Shown piece after piece: positions 21,136 through 30,206 of a stretch of DNA of 49,228 bases. Location of the stretch: assembly GCA_030699125.1 (NCBI GenBank), contig JAUYKM010000011.1, forward strand, positions 100,937-150,164, given 5' to 3'. The notes under the pieces are model-generated. The model searched no databases. It was not told where the DNA came from and saw only the letters and a program-made list of their open reading frames with translations. The first letter of the stretch is position 1. Every line of letters begins with the position of its first letter. The DNA is from Candidatus Daviesbacteria bacterium (GTDB taxonomy: Bacteria; Patescibacteriota; Microgenomatia; Daviesbacterales; UBA10151). Both the position numbers and the translations under genes were made by a program.

Positions 21136-23694
21136 ATGTCTAATGGTTCATTTAAGGCCAGAAAAGAATCCTCCCAAATTTGGAAATCTAAATTATTTTC
21201 CAAATTTTCCTCCTTGGCTATATTTTTAATACTGGGGTCAATCTTTTTATTCTTTGCCTCTATTATTTTTTTTGCTACCCAGGTTCCTTCTCCTGATAAT
21301 TTAACTAATAGAAATATTGCACAAGCCACCAAAATTTTGGACCGGGAGGGAGAACTTTTATATGATATTTATGAAGAACAAAATAGAACTCCCATCAAAC
21401 TTGATGAAATCCCTCAGTATGTTAAAGAAGCCACAATTGCCATAGAAGATAAGGATTTTTATACACATCGGGGATTTTCCATTGTAGGCATTGGACGAGC
21501 CGTGGTGGATCTGGCCATGAACAGACAAGTTTCCGGTGGAGGTTCCACTCTCACTCAGCAGCTGGTGAAAAATGCTCTTCTTTCCGGCGAGAGAACTCTA
21601 ACCAGAAAAATGAAGGAATTTATTCTGGCTGTACAGGTAGAAAGGGCTTATTCTAAGGACCAGATTCTGGAAATGTATCTTAATGAAATTCCCTATGGAG
21701 GAACTGCTTATGGAATTGAAGCTGCAGCCAATCTATATTTTGGTAAACATGCCTCAGAGCTGAATTTAGCTGAGGCAGCCCTACTTGCTGGACTTCCCCA
21801 GAGGCCCTCGGTTTACTCCCCTTATGGGTCAAGGCCGGAATTATCCCGGGAGAGGCAAAAAGCCGTGTTAAGAAGAATGGTGGAAGACGGCTATATTTCT
21901 CAAGATGAAGCAAATCGGGCAGGTGATCAGTCCCTAACCTACAGGACCTCCCAAAACGAATTAGGATTTAAGGCTCCCCACTTTGTTTTATATGTGAAGG
22001 AAAAGCTGATTGAGCAGTTTGGAGATAAACTGGTGGAACAAGGTGGATTAAAAGTTACTACCACCCTGGATTATCAGATGCAAGAAGAAGTGCAAAAAAT
22101 AGTTAAAGAACAAATAGAAAAACTGGCAGGAGCTCAGGTGGGTAATGGTGCGGCCGTTGTTTTGGATCCTAAATCCGGTCAAATATTGGCCATGGCGGGA
22201 TCAAAAGATTATTTTGGTACCTCATCTCCGGAAGGCTGTATTGAGGGGGATAGCTGTGTTTTTGAACCCAATGTTAATGCCACCCTTTCCTTAAGACAGC
22301 CTGGTTCAGCCACCAAACCAATCAACTATGCCAAGGCTTTGGAAAAAGGCTATACAGCCAATTATTTATATATGGATGTTAAAACAGAATTTCCCGGTGG
22401 CGACCGGCCCTCGTATATACCTGTTAATTATGATGGTCAATACCATGGCCCGGTGCAGATGAGATATACCCTGGGCAATTCATATAATATTCCGGCGGTG
22501 AAAAATTTAGCTCTGGTGGGGGTCAAAGACGTGATGGAGTTAGGATACAGGATGGGGCTTTTGAATTGGGAGCCTACTGAGGAAAATGTTAACTCAGTAG
22601 GACTCAGCCTGACCTTGGGTGGAAGAGAAGTAAGGCTTCTTGATTTAACCTCTGCTTTCGCCACCTTGGCTAATAAAGGCTCCCAGAAGGATCCCATCTC
22701 CATATTGTCTGTTGAGGATAATAAGGGTAAGAAATTGTTTGAGTATCACGAAAATGAAGGCAGAAAGGTGCTAGATCCCGCAATTGCCTTTATCATCTCA
22801 GATATCTTATCAGACAACGGTGCCAGAACTGCGGCTTTTGGAGCCAACTCTGTTTTAAATATTTCTGGAAAGAGTGTGGCTGTAAAAACCGGTACCACCG
22901 ATGAAAAAAGAGACAACTGGGCAGTGGGCTATACACCTTCATTTGTGGTAGGTGTTTGGGTAGGCAATAATGATAACTCCCAGATGAGTCCCACTGTTTC
23001 CTCAGGTGTAACTGGTGCTTCCCCTATCTGGAATAAGATCATGAGCTTTGTCCTAAAAGATAAAACCAATGAGTCTTTCGAAAGGCCCTCAAATGTGGTT
23101 CAAGAGGAGGTAGATGGTTTAATGAGTGGTAAACCTCATGGAGGTTCTCCCACCAGACGTGAATATTTTATATCCGGTACTCAACCTCAGGGTGAATCAC
23201 CTGCTTACCAGCGGCAAAAGGTCTGCCGGCAAAATCCTCACAGGTTAGCTTTTGATCACGAAGAAGCTGATGAAAAAGATGTGATAGTCTTGCAGGAAGA
23301 TGATCCAACTGGCGCCAACAAATGGCAGGCCGGGATTGATAGCTGGGTGTTGACCTCGCCTGATGCCAGGTTTGTCGGTGCCACCAGGGGGTGCGCCGGG
23401 ATTCCGGGATTTTCCGGCGGCAGCGGGGCCCCGATTCAGATTGTTAATGTCAACAATGGAGCCAATGTACCCAGGGTTTTTGATGTATTGGCTGCGGTTA
23501 ATTCCCCAGCCGGGATTAAAAAGGTTACCTGGTTAATAGATGGAGGTGTATCTTCCACACAAACCTCAGAACCTTTTGCTTTGCATGTAGAGTTTCCTCC
23601 TGGAGATAAGGGCTCACATACTATCACTGTAACTTTGGAAGACAATAACGGAGCTCAACATTCTACTTCAATAGGTGTAACAGTAGCCCTTTAG
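21136..23694 (+). CDS. Penicillin-binding protein 1A-type bifunctional transglycosylase/transpeptidase
   Basis: EDKDFYTHRGFSIVGIGRA, GGGSTLTQQLVKN, LNEIPYGGTAYGIEAAA, transpeptidase SATKPI, SVG and KTGTT. ATG 21136 follows TATAAT at about 21120. Confidence 0.95.
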   Translation: MSNGSFKARKESSQIWKSKLFSKFSSLAIFLILGSIFLFFASIIFFATQVPSPDNLTNRNIAQATKILDREGELLYDIYEEQNRTPIKLDEIPQYVKEATIAIEDKDFYTHRGFSIVGIGRAVVDLAMNRQVSGGGSTLTQQLVKNALLSGERTLTRKMKEFILAVQVERAYSKDQILEMYLNEIPYGGTAYGIEAAANLYFGKHASELNLAEAALLAGLPQRPSVYSPYGSRPELSRERQKAVLRRMVEDGYISQDEANRAGDQSLTYRTSQNELGFKAPHFVLYVKEKLIEQFGDKLVEQGGLKVTTTLDYQMQEEVQKIVKEQIEKLAGAQVGNGAAVVLDPKSGQILAMAGSKDYFGTSSPEGCIEGDSCVFEPNVNATLSLRQPGSATKPINYAKALEKGYTANYLYMDVKTEFPGGDRPSYIPVNYDGQYHGPVQMRYTLGNSYNIPAVKNLALVGVKDVMELGYRMGLLNWEPTEENVNSVGLSLTLGGREVRLLDLTSAFATLANKGSQKDPISILSVEDNKGKKLFEYHENEGRKVLDPAIAFIISDILSDNGARTAAFGANSVLNISGKSVAVKTGTTDEKRDNWAVGYTPSFVVGVWVGNNDNSQMSPTVSSGVTGASPIWNKIMSFVLKDKTNESFERPSNVVQEEVDGLMSGKPHGGSPTRREYFISGTQPQGESPAYQRQKVCRQNPHRLAFDHEEADEKDVIVLQEDDPTGANKWQAGIDSWVLTSPDARFVGATRGCAGIPGFSGGSGAPIQIVNVNNGANVPRVFDVLAAVNSPAGIKKVTWLIDGGVSSTQTSEPFALHVEFPPGDKGSHTITVTLEDNNGAQHSTSIGVTVAL

Positions 23695-25385
23695 AGGGTA
23701 ATTTCTAATATGGCTATTCTTTTTTCTATACCTAGCTTATTTAACACTCTCAAATGAACTTCTGATAAGCCTCCGATTTGTTTATGATCTTTCTCAATTT
23801 GTATAAATCTTTTAGGATGGAAGAGTGTCTTCCCGATTCCCTCTGGTTCAGACTCTTTTAAAACCAGATCTAATCCCACCCCTTTTGTAAGAGAAATTAA
23901 TTCTTCCAAGGGATTATCTGTGTTATTGGATAAAGCTATGGTCAGTCTGTATTCCTCATTTGGTTCACCGTGAATATTGTCAAAAGCCTTCCCTATCTCA
24001 AAAATCGCCATATCCTTAAATCCCTTTCTGATATTTTTACCAACTACCTCCACTAAATTTGGCCAAAGATTCATCCGTAAGAACTCTGTTTCAGCGGAGA
24101 TGGGATTGGCCACTTTAATGAGAACGCCTTCGTTATCTTTATTGAATCCTAAGGAACTTAAAACATCTGTTGAATAAAAAGAATAAGTTTGCACTTCAGT
24201 TAAGCCCAAATCCACCAGTTTCTCCCTCAAGTGGGAAATTTTTTGGAAAATAGCATCCTCAGATTGCAGGGGTTTGGATTCGCTCACCTCCACAGCTGGA
24301 ATTTTTTCATAACCGTACATTCTGGCCACTTCCTCAATCAGGTCCTCTTCCAACTCAATATCCAATCTCCAATACGGAACTGTGATCTCCCACGCACGCC
24401 GAGTCAGACTCGGCGAGGCTGAACTAAATCCAAGCTTGGTAAGATATGTTTCCACTTCCTCTGGTTTAATTTCCACTCCAATTAAAGAATTAATTTTTTC
24501 CTGAGTGAGCTTGACTTTTTTAACCGGAACTTCTAAATCTCCAATAAAAGTTTGGGCAGTTATTTTCCCTCCTAAATCCTGATACTTTTTAATAGCCGCA
24601 TTTAAAGCTTGAAAAAGCCCTATTTTGGTTAAACCGTGCTGAAATCTTTTGGAAGCTTCAGAGGAAAGATTTAGTCTGGTAGCAGTTTTTCGAATATTTA
24701 CAGGATCAAATATAGCTGCCTCAAGTAATATAGCAGTGGTATTTTCATTTACTTCAGAGTCTTTTCCCCCCATCACTCCGGCTATTCCCAAAGCATGCTC
24801 TGAGTCAGCAATCAGCAAATCAGAATCTTGGAGATTCCTTACTTTTCCATCTAGGGTGGTAATTCTCTCTCCTTTTTTGGCAGTCCTCACCACAATTGCT
24901 TCATCTTTAACTTCTTTTGCATCAAATGCGTGCATTGGCTGACCATACTCCAGCATGATTAAATTGGTGATGTCAGTAATATTATCTACAGATCTTAATC
25001 CCGCATCTGCCAGTTTTTTTACCCATCCTGTTGGGGATTTTTCCGCTTTCAGCCCTACTATTTTGGTAACAGTATAAAATGGAGCCAATTCAGGGTTTTG
25101 CACTTCCACCCTGCCTTTTGGTAGTTGAGACTTATTCCAGACGAAATTAGCCTCCTCAACCTCCTCAAAAACCAAAGCGGAGCCTGTTATAGCAGAAATT
25201 TCTTTGGCCACACCGCGCATGGACAAAAGATCAGCCCGATTATATCCTTTCATATCCAGCTCTATATAGGAATTAGTTACTTCTTTAGTACTGATTGACC
25301 TTAGAGGTAATAAATTAATTAGCTCATCCATTGAGCAATTTAGATCAACTAATTCTTTCAACCAGGCAATAGATACTCTCATCAA
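23691..25385 (-). CDS. pheT: Phenylalanyl-tRNA synthetase beta subunit, compact form
   Basis: SVDNITDITNLIMLEYGQPMHAFDA, GIAGVMGG, EASKRFQHGL; 564 aa. Confidence 0.93.
   Translation of the reverse strand: MMRVSIAWLKELVDLNCSMDELINLLPLRSISTKEVTNSYIELDMKGYNRADLLSMRGVAKEISAITGSALVFEEVEEANFVWNKSQLPKGRVEVQNPELAPFYTVTKIVGLKAEKSPTGWVKKLADAGLRSVDNITDITNLIMLEYGQPMHAFDAKEVKDEAIVVRTAKKGERITTLDGKVRNLQDSDLLIADSEHALGIAGVMGGKDSEVNENTTAILLEAAIFDPVNIRKTATRLNLSSEASKRFQHGLTKIGLFQALNAAIKKYQDLGGKITAQTFIGDLEVPVKKVKLTQEKINSLIGVEIKPEEVETYLTKLGFSSASPSLTRRAWEITVPYWRLDIELEEDLIEEVARMYGYEKIPAVEVSESKPLQSEDAIFQKISHLREKLVDLGLTEVQTYSFYSTDVLSSLGFNKDNEGVLIKVANPISAETEFLRMNLWPNLVEVVGKNIRKGFKDMAIFEIGKAFDNIHGEPNEEYRLTIALSNNTDNPLEELISLTKGVGLDLVLKESEPEGIGKTLFHPKRFIQIEKDHKQIGGLSEVHLRVLNKLGIEKRIAILEITL
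24391..24420. repeat. Palindromic insert GCCGAGTCAGACTCGGC in pheT
   Basis: cacgcacgccgagtcagactcggcgaggct encodes SSASPSLTRRAW. Confidence 0.65.
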
Positions 25386-26422
25386 AATCTCTCCAAAAAC
25401 TTTAAATCACCACTGTTAAATAATCTGATATCTTCTATGCCATATTTAATCATGGCCATTCTGGCCGGTCCAAAACCCCAGGCTATTCCGGAATACTCAT
25501 TAGGGTCAACCCCTCCTGCCTTTAGAACATTGGGATGAATCATGCCTGCTCCTGCCAGTTCCAGCCAACCGATTCCGCCGCAAACCTTACAGCCCTTGCC
25601 TTTGCAAAAAATACAAAGCCCATCTACTCCTACACCCGGCTCTACAAAAGGATAATATTTAGGTTTTAGTCTTACCTTTATATCCGATCCAAAAATAGCT
25701 TTTAGAAAATATTCAGAAAGATACTGCAAATTAGCCATACTAACCCCGTGATCAACATAAACAATCTCAAATTGCTCAAAGGTGTGTTCATGTCTGGCAT
25801 CCAGATTTTCATATCTAAAACAGCGGCCAATATTCATCAGCCTTATAGGAAGTTTGGATGATTTCAAAGCCCTAATCTGCGAATTAGAAGTATGTGTTCT
25901 AAGTAAGAGTTTGGTAGTTGGTAGTTGGTAGTTAGTAGTATCAAGATAAAGAGTATCCCAAAGGTCTCTGGCCGGGTGATTTTCAGGGATATTTAACACC
26001 TCAAAGTTGTTGTAATCAGTATCAATTAAGGGCGCGTCAATTTGGACAAACCCTAATTTATTAAAAATCTTGGCAGTTTCTTCCTCAAAAGCAGTTAAAG
26101 GGTGCATATGCCCTGTCCTTTTTTTAATTTCATTACCTTTAATATCAAAAGTTTCATTTTCTAACGATTTATAAATCTCTTCCTTTATTACCTGTCGCCT
26201 GTTGCCTATTGCCTGTTCTAACTCCTGTTTGATCTGATTAAAAAGCGGACCAACTATTTTAAGTTCATCTTTGGAAAGTGTGGAAAATTGTCTGGAAAGC
26301 TGATCAACTTCCCCATTTTTCCCAAAAAGCCCAATAAAAATCTCATCCAACTGTTCTAGAGTTGATGCTTTCTGGATTTTATGTAAATATTCTTTTTTAA
26401 TTTGGGAAATTTTTTCTTCCAT
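25382..26422 (-). CDS. pheS: Phenylalanyl-tRNA synthetase alpha subunit
   Basis: HPLTAFEEE, HPARDLWDTLYL, LLRTHTSNSQIR, FEQFEIVYVD, GAGMIHPNVL, GIAWGFGPARMAMIKYGI. Confidence 0.96.
   Translation of the reverse strand: MEEKISQIKKEYLHKIQKASTLEQLDEIFIGLFGKNGEVDQLSRQFSTLSKDELKIVGPLFNQIKQELEQAIGNRRQVIKEEIYKSLENETFDIKGNEIKKRTGHMHPLTAFEEETAKIFNKLGFVQIDAPLIDTDYNNFEVLNIPENHPARDLWDTLYLDTTNYQLPTTKLLLRTHTSNSQIRALKSSKLPIRLMNIGRCFRYENLDARHEHTFEQFEIVYVDHGVSMANLQYLSEYFLKAIFGSDIKVRLKPKYYPFVEPGVGVDGLCIFCKGKGCKVCGGIGWLELAGAGMIHPNVLKAGGVDPNEYSGIAWGFGPARMAMIKYGIEDIRLFNSGDLKFLERF
25911..25940. repeat. Tandem TTGGTAG microrepeat in pheS (encodes TTNYQLPTTK)
   Basis: ttggtagttggtagttggtagttagtagta, in frame. Confidence 0.75.
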
Positions 26423-26440
26423 GCTAGATTGATTCTAGCA

Positions 26441-26785
26441 TTACTTAATCTCTGCCACAATCCTTTTAAAATCCTCCGGGTGGTTAACTGCCAAATCAGA
26501 AAGGATTTTTCTATCAAGTCTTATGTCTTTAGTTTTAAGTAGATTTATAAACCTGGAATATTTTAGTCCCTCTTGCTCAACTGCTATCCCCAGTTGAGTA
26601 ATCCAAAGTCTTCTCATATCACGCTTTCTTAGCTTCCTGCCGGCAAAAGCATATTGTCCGGCATGTAAAAGAGAAGATTTAGCTTCCCTGATATTTTTGG
26701 ATCTGCCGCCACGGTGACCCTTGGTCAGTTCTAAAACCTTTTTATGTCTTCTATGGGAAGTAACACCTCTTTTAACCCTTGCCAT
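26441..26785 (-). CDS. rplT: 50S ribosomal protein L20
   Basis: MARVKRGVTSHRRHKKVLELTKGHRGGRSKNIREAKSSLLHAGQYAFAGRKLRKRDMRRLWI. Confidence 0.97.
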   Translation of the reverse strand: MARVKRGVTSHRRHKKVLELTKGHRGGRSKNIREAKSSLLHAGQYAFAGRKLRKRDMRRLWITQLGIAVEQEGLKYSRFINLLKTKDIRLDRKILSDLAVNHPEDFKRIVAEIK

Positions 26786-26922
26786 AATACCCGCCTTTTT
26801 TAAAAAAGTTAACTATTTTCCCAAAATATCCGGCCCGGTTAATCCCGGAATAATTTCTGGGGATAGAATTGCCTTTTCTGGAGCTCCCTGTTTGTTTAAA
26901 ATTTCTAGTTTCTCTGCCCATT

Positions 26923-27117
26923 TTAGAGGCCTATCACCTTTCTTAATTTTCTTGCTTCGCCACCAAAATAGATTGAGGTTTTAGCTTGTCTTCCCAGAGC
27001 ACTTTTACTTTTTTTCCTCTTCAGGTGTCCGGCACCTAACTGATGCCTTCTTAAAAGTTTGCCCTTAGATGTTATTTTGATCCTTTTCAGTATTGACTTC
27101 CTTGTTTTCTGTTTCAT
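26923..27117 (-). CDS. rpmI: 50S ribosomal protein L35
   Basis: MKQKTRKSILKRIKITSKGKLLRRHQLGAGHLKRKKSKSAL; position infC-rpmI-rplT. Confidence 0.93.
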   Translation of the reverse strand: MKQKTRKSILKRIKITSKGKLLRRHQLGAGHLKRKKSKSALGRQAKTSIYFGGEARKLRKVIGL

Positions 27118-27637
27118 CTTTTTTTACTCCTTTTGTTTTTGTTAAAACAACAGATAATTTCCTTCCTTCAAATTTTGGTTCCCGATCAGCGCTTACCCTT
27201 TCTCCTAATATGGCCAATGCCTCATTTAAAACCTTATAACCCAATTCCCTATGTCCTAATTCTCTCCCCTTAAACTTAACAGTCAGTTTTACCTTATGTC
27301 CTGCCTCAAAAAATTTATTGGCCTGATTTAGCCTAACTCCTAAATCATGCTCGGCAATCCTGGGGGAAAGCCAGAGCTCTTTCATACCCCCCTCAGTTGC
27401 TCCTTTCTTGGCAGCCCGATCCCTTTTATTTTCCTCATACCTAAATTTTTGAAAGTCAACTATTTTGGCAACAGGAGGATTGGCATTGGCAGCAATTTCT
27501 ACCACATCCAAACCCTCATTCTTAGCTTTCAAGAGCGCCTCATCTCTTGTTAAAATACCGATCTGTTTGCCCTGGGCATCCAGCACTCTTAAAGTGGGCG
27601 CTGAAATTCTTTCGTTTAGGCGGTAGAACCTAACCAG
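27065..27637 (-). CDS. infC: Translation initiation factor IF-3, probable CTG start
   Basis: ORF extended upstream of GTG 27586 by LVRFYRLNERISAPTLR, matching canonical IF-3 N-termini; AAGGAG Shine-Dalgarno 8 nt before CTG at 27637. Confidence 0.88.
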   Translation of the reverse strand: MVRFYRLNERISAPTLRVLDAQGKQIGILTRDEALLKAKNEGLDVVEIAANANPPVAKIVDFQKFRYEENKRDRAAKKGATEGGMKELWLSPRIAEHDLGVRLNQANKFFEAGHKVKLTVKFKGRELGHRELGYKVLNEALAILGERVSADREPKFEGRKLSVVLTKTKGVKKDETENKEVNTEKDQNNI

Positions 27638-27680
27638 AAAAAGAACTCCTTATCATTGTTATTTTGGATTCTATCATAAA

Positions 27681-28904
27681 TCAGGCTTTTTGATCAATGT
27701 CTTTTTTAACTTTCTCTAGAAACTCATCCTGGGAGATGCCAGATAGATTTTTTCCTGACCTTGTTCTCACAGAAACTTTTTTCTCTTCCTCTTCTCTATT
27801 TCCCAAAATTAGCATATATGGCACCTTTTGAGTTTGCCCGTCTCTGATTTTTGATTGCATGGTTTCTCCTCGGAAATCAACATTAATTCTTAAGCCCTCT
27901 TTTTTTAAAAAATCAGCTACTTTATTTGCATATGCATTATTTTTATCTGTGATTGGGATTACAGTGACTTGGGAAGGTGAAAGCCAGGTGGGAAAAGCTC
28001 CCTGATATTGCTCTGTTAAGATTGCTATAAATCTTTCAAAAGATCCAAAAATTGCCCGATGAATCATGACCGGTCTTTTAGGTTTCCCGTCACTATCTGT
28101 ATATTCCAATTTAAATGCTTCCGGTTGATGAAAATCCAACTGCACTGTTGCCAGCTGCCACTCCCTGCCTTGTGAATCCTTTATATGTACATCAATTTTA
28201 GGGCCATAGAAAGCTCCGTCACCCATTTTATCTCCAGCAGTAAGTCCTTTCTTTTTTAAAGCATCGCTCAAAGCTTTTTCTGCTTTATCCCAATTTTCAT
28301 CGGATCCTGCTCTTGTCTCAGGTCTAGTGGCCAGCCTGAATTCATATTCGAAACCAAACATTTTATAAAAGCTTATCATCATATCTAAAATATTAGAAAC
28401 TTCATCAAAAATCTGGTCTTCTGTGGCATAAATATGCGCATCATCCATTGTTAGCTGTCTTACTCTAAGTAATCCATTAACTTCTCCACTCTTTTCTCTT
28501 CTGTGCAGTCTGCCAATTTCAGAGAGCCTTAAAGGAAGTTCTCTGTATGATCTTGGTCTAAATCTATATAAAATGGTGGATTCAGGACAATTCATGGGCT
28601 TTAAAGTATATGAAACAGACTTATTGCCATCTGCTTCATCTGAAAGTTGCAGATTATACATGTTATGTTCACCAAATTTTTCCCAATGACCAGATTGCTT
28701 AAATAATTCTGCTTTCACCATAATTGGGGTTGAGGTTTCTAAATAGCCTGCATTCTCAGTTAATTCCCTGATATATTTTTCCAACTCCTTGAAAATTATC
28801 ATGCCCTTGGGAAGCCAAAATGGGGCCCCGGGAGCTATTTCATCTGTAAAGAAAAGCTCTAATTCCTGTCCGATTTGCTTGTGATCTTTTAAGTTATTGC
28901 TCAT
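27681..28904 (-). CDS. thrS: Threonyl-tRNA synthetase, short form without TGS or editing domains
   Basis: PGAPFWLPKGMII, SGHWEKFGEHNMY, LKPMNCPESTILYR, RVRQLTMDDAHIY, GAFYGPKIDVHIKD, RAIFGSFERFIAILTE. Confidence 0.95.
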   Translation of the reverse strand: MSNNLKDHKQIGQELELFFTDEIAPGAPFWLPKGMIIFKELEKYIRELTENAGYLETSTPIMVKAELFKQSGHWEKFGEHNMYNLQLSDEADGNKSVSYTLKPMNCPESTILYRFRPRSYRELPLRLSEIGRLHRREKSGEVNGLLRVRQLTMDDAHIYATEDQIFDEVSNILDMMISFYKMFGFEYEFRLATRPETRAGSDENWDKAEKALSDALKKKGLTAGDKMGDGAFYGPKIDVHIKDSQGREWQLATVQLDFHQPEAFKLEYTDSDGKPKRPVMIHRAIFGSFERFIAILTEQYQGAFPTWLSPSQVTVIPITDKNNAYANKVADFLKKEGLRINVDFRGETMQSKIRDGQTQKVPYMLILGNREEEEKKVSVRTRSGKNLSGISQDEFLEKVKKDIDQKA

Positions 28905-29116
28905 TGATAAAATTGGGGGGCCTGTGAAACTTGTTTAAAGATATCAAAAATACCGAACCAGTTTAAGATTCCGCCTATTATGGCCACAATCAAACCGGCG
29001 CCAACAGCTGTGCCTACTCCCCAGGATACGCCTCCCAAAAAATTGGCCCACATAATTTGTCTTTTATTCCAGGTCATATTGGCAGATAGGTGTCTTTCAA
29101 TCTGTTCAGTTGGCAT
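28901..29116 (-). CDS. Small membrane protein (DUF5665-like)
   Basis: 71 aa, WANFLGGVSWGVGTAVGAGLIVAIIGGILNWFG; overlaps the thrS start. Confidence 0.6.
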   Translation of the reverse strand: MPTEQIERHLSANMTWNKRQIMWANFLGGVSWGVGTAVGAGLIVAIIGGILNWFGIFDIFKQVSQAPQFYQ

Positions 29117-29136
29117 AAATTAATGATAACACAAAG

Positions 29137-29212
29137 TGGTGGGCGGTACAGGACTCGAACCTGTGACCTCATTCACGTCAAGAACGCGCTCTACCAGCTG
29201 AGCTAACCGCCC
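29137..29212 (-). tRNA. tRNA-Val(GAC), with encoded CCA
   Basis: GGGCGGTTAGCTCAGCTGGTAGAGC...CGTTC-TTGACGT-GAATG...CACAGGTTCGAGTCCTGTACCGCCCACCA. Confidence 0.95.
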
Positions 29213-29256
29213 ACAAATTGAATTTTAAATTATGATGAAAAGATATTCAAGCAGAA

Positions 29257-29904
29257 TTAACCGGTAGCTTTGGTAAAATGATTTGGATTCTCGTTACCCA
29301 TAAGCAACTCCCCTTCGCGCATAGCCGGTTTTGTTTGGATTTGGGCGTTATCAGTTTGCTGATTTTGTATTTCTATAGCCTCTATTTGCTCCTTCTTTTT
29401 TGCTCTTAAGGATTGAATGTGGTATGCAGTATTTGTATGTCTTTCATCTAAATCCAAATTAAAGCCAAGGTTTCTATTTCTTTCCTCTGCATTCATTCCG
29501 GCAACTTCAGCTCTTACCAATTCATCCATAATTTTTCCGCGGGAAAACCCTTCCACATCTCTTATTGTTTTTTCTTGTGCAGCAAAAGTTTGTCTTTTAA
29601 ACTGAGCCTCTTGTTCTTTTTCCAAAAGCTCAGGAGTTTTAGCTACGTTATTTTGGAATTCAATTGAGCCTATTGCAGGCATGGTCCCTGGTTCTTGTTC
29701 TTGACCAGCAATATCATCTTTTATGAGGTCTCCTATAGAAGATAAAGCTTCACCTAGGAATGTTTTGCCTGCGGAAACCACTCTCTGAGGATTTGGTAAG
29801 TCTATCTCAAAATTTTCAAAAGAGCCTCCTATTTGATTTTGCGGTGCTACTTTAACTTCCTTTGGCTTAGTTGAAAATGGATTTAATGTTTGTAAGTCAG
29901 TCAT
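29257..29904 (-). CDS. Hypothetical charged/coiled-coil protein
   Basis: 215-aa ORF. Confidence 0.65.
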   Translation of the reverse strand: MTDLQTLNPFSTKPKEVKVAPQNQIGGSFENFEIDLPNPQRVVSAGKTFLGEALSSIGDLIKDDIAGQEQEPGTMPAIGSIEFQNNVAKTPELLEKEQEAQFKRQTFAAQEKTIRDVEGFSRGKIMDELVRAEVAGMNAEERNRNLGFNLDLDERHTNTAYHIQSLRAKKKEQIEAIEIQNQQTDNAQIQTKPAMREGELLMGNENPNHFTKATG

Positions 29905-29967
29905 AATATGGTGTAGATTCTACTACTTTCTGGCTATAAGTCAAATCGTCTGGTAAAATATATTCGC

Positions 29968-30050
29968 GCCGAGGTGGTGGAATGGTAGACACGCAGGATT
30001 TAGGATCCTGTGTCCGAAAGGACGTGGAGGTTCAACTCCTCTCCTCGGCA
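29968..30050 (+). tRNA. tRNA-Leu(TAG)
   Basis: GCCGAGGTGGTGGAATGGTAGACACG CAGGA-TTTAGGA-TCCTG ... GTGGAGGTTCAACTCCTCTCCTCGGCA. Confidence 0.95.
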
Positions 30051-30206
30051 CTAGAGAATAGTGAATGGTTAGAAATAGCCTGTTTAGACTGTTCTAACTG
30101 TGTAATCGGAGGTTCAATCCAGAGGTTTTTCTCCCAAAAATTTCATGCCTAGATTTTTGACACCAAGGAGAGGAGTTGAACTGCAACAGTTGCAAATCCT
30201 TTCATA

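Noticed and set aside
25911-25940. CRISPR-like tandem repeat in pheS
   Set aside because: 7-8-nt units in frame in a coding gene, no spacers, no cas genes in the window.
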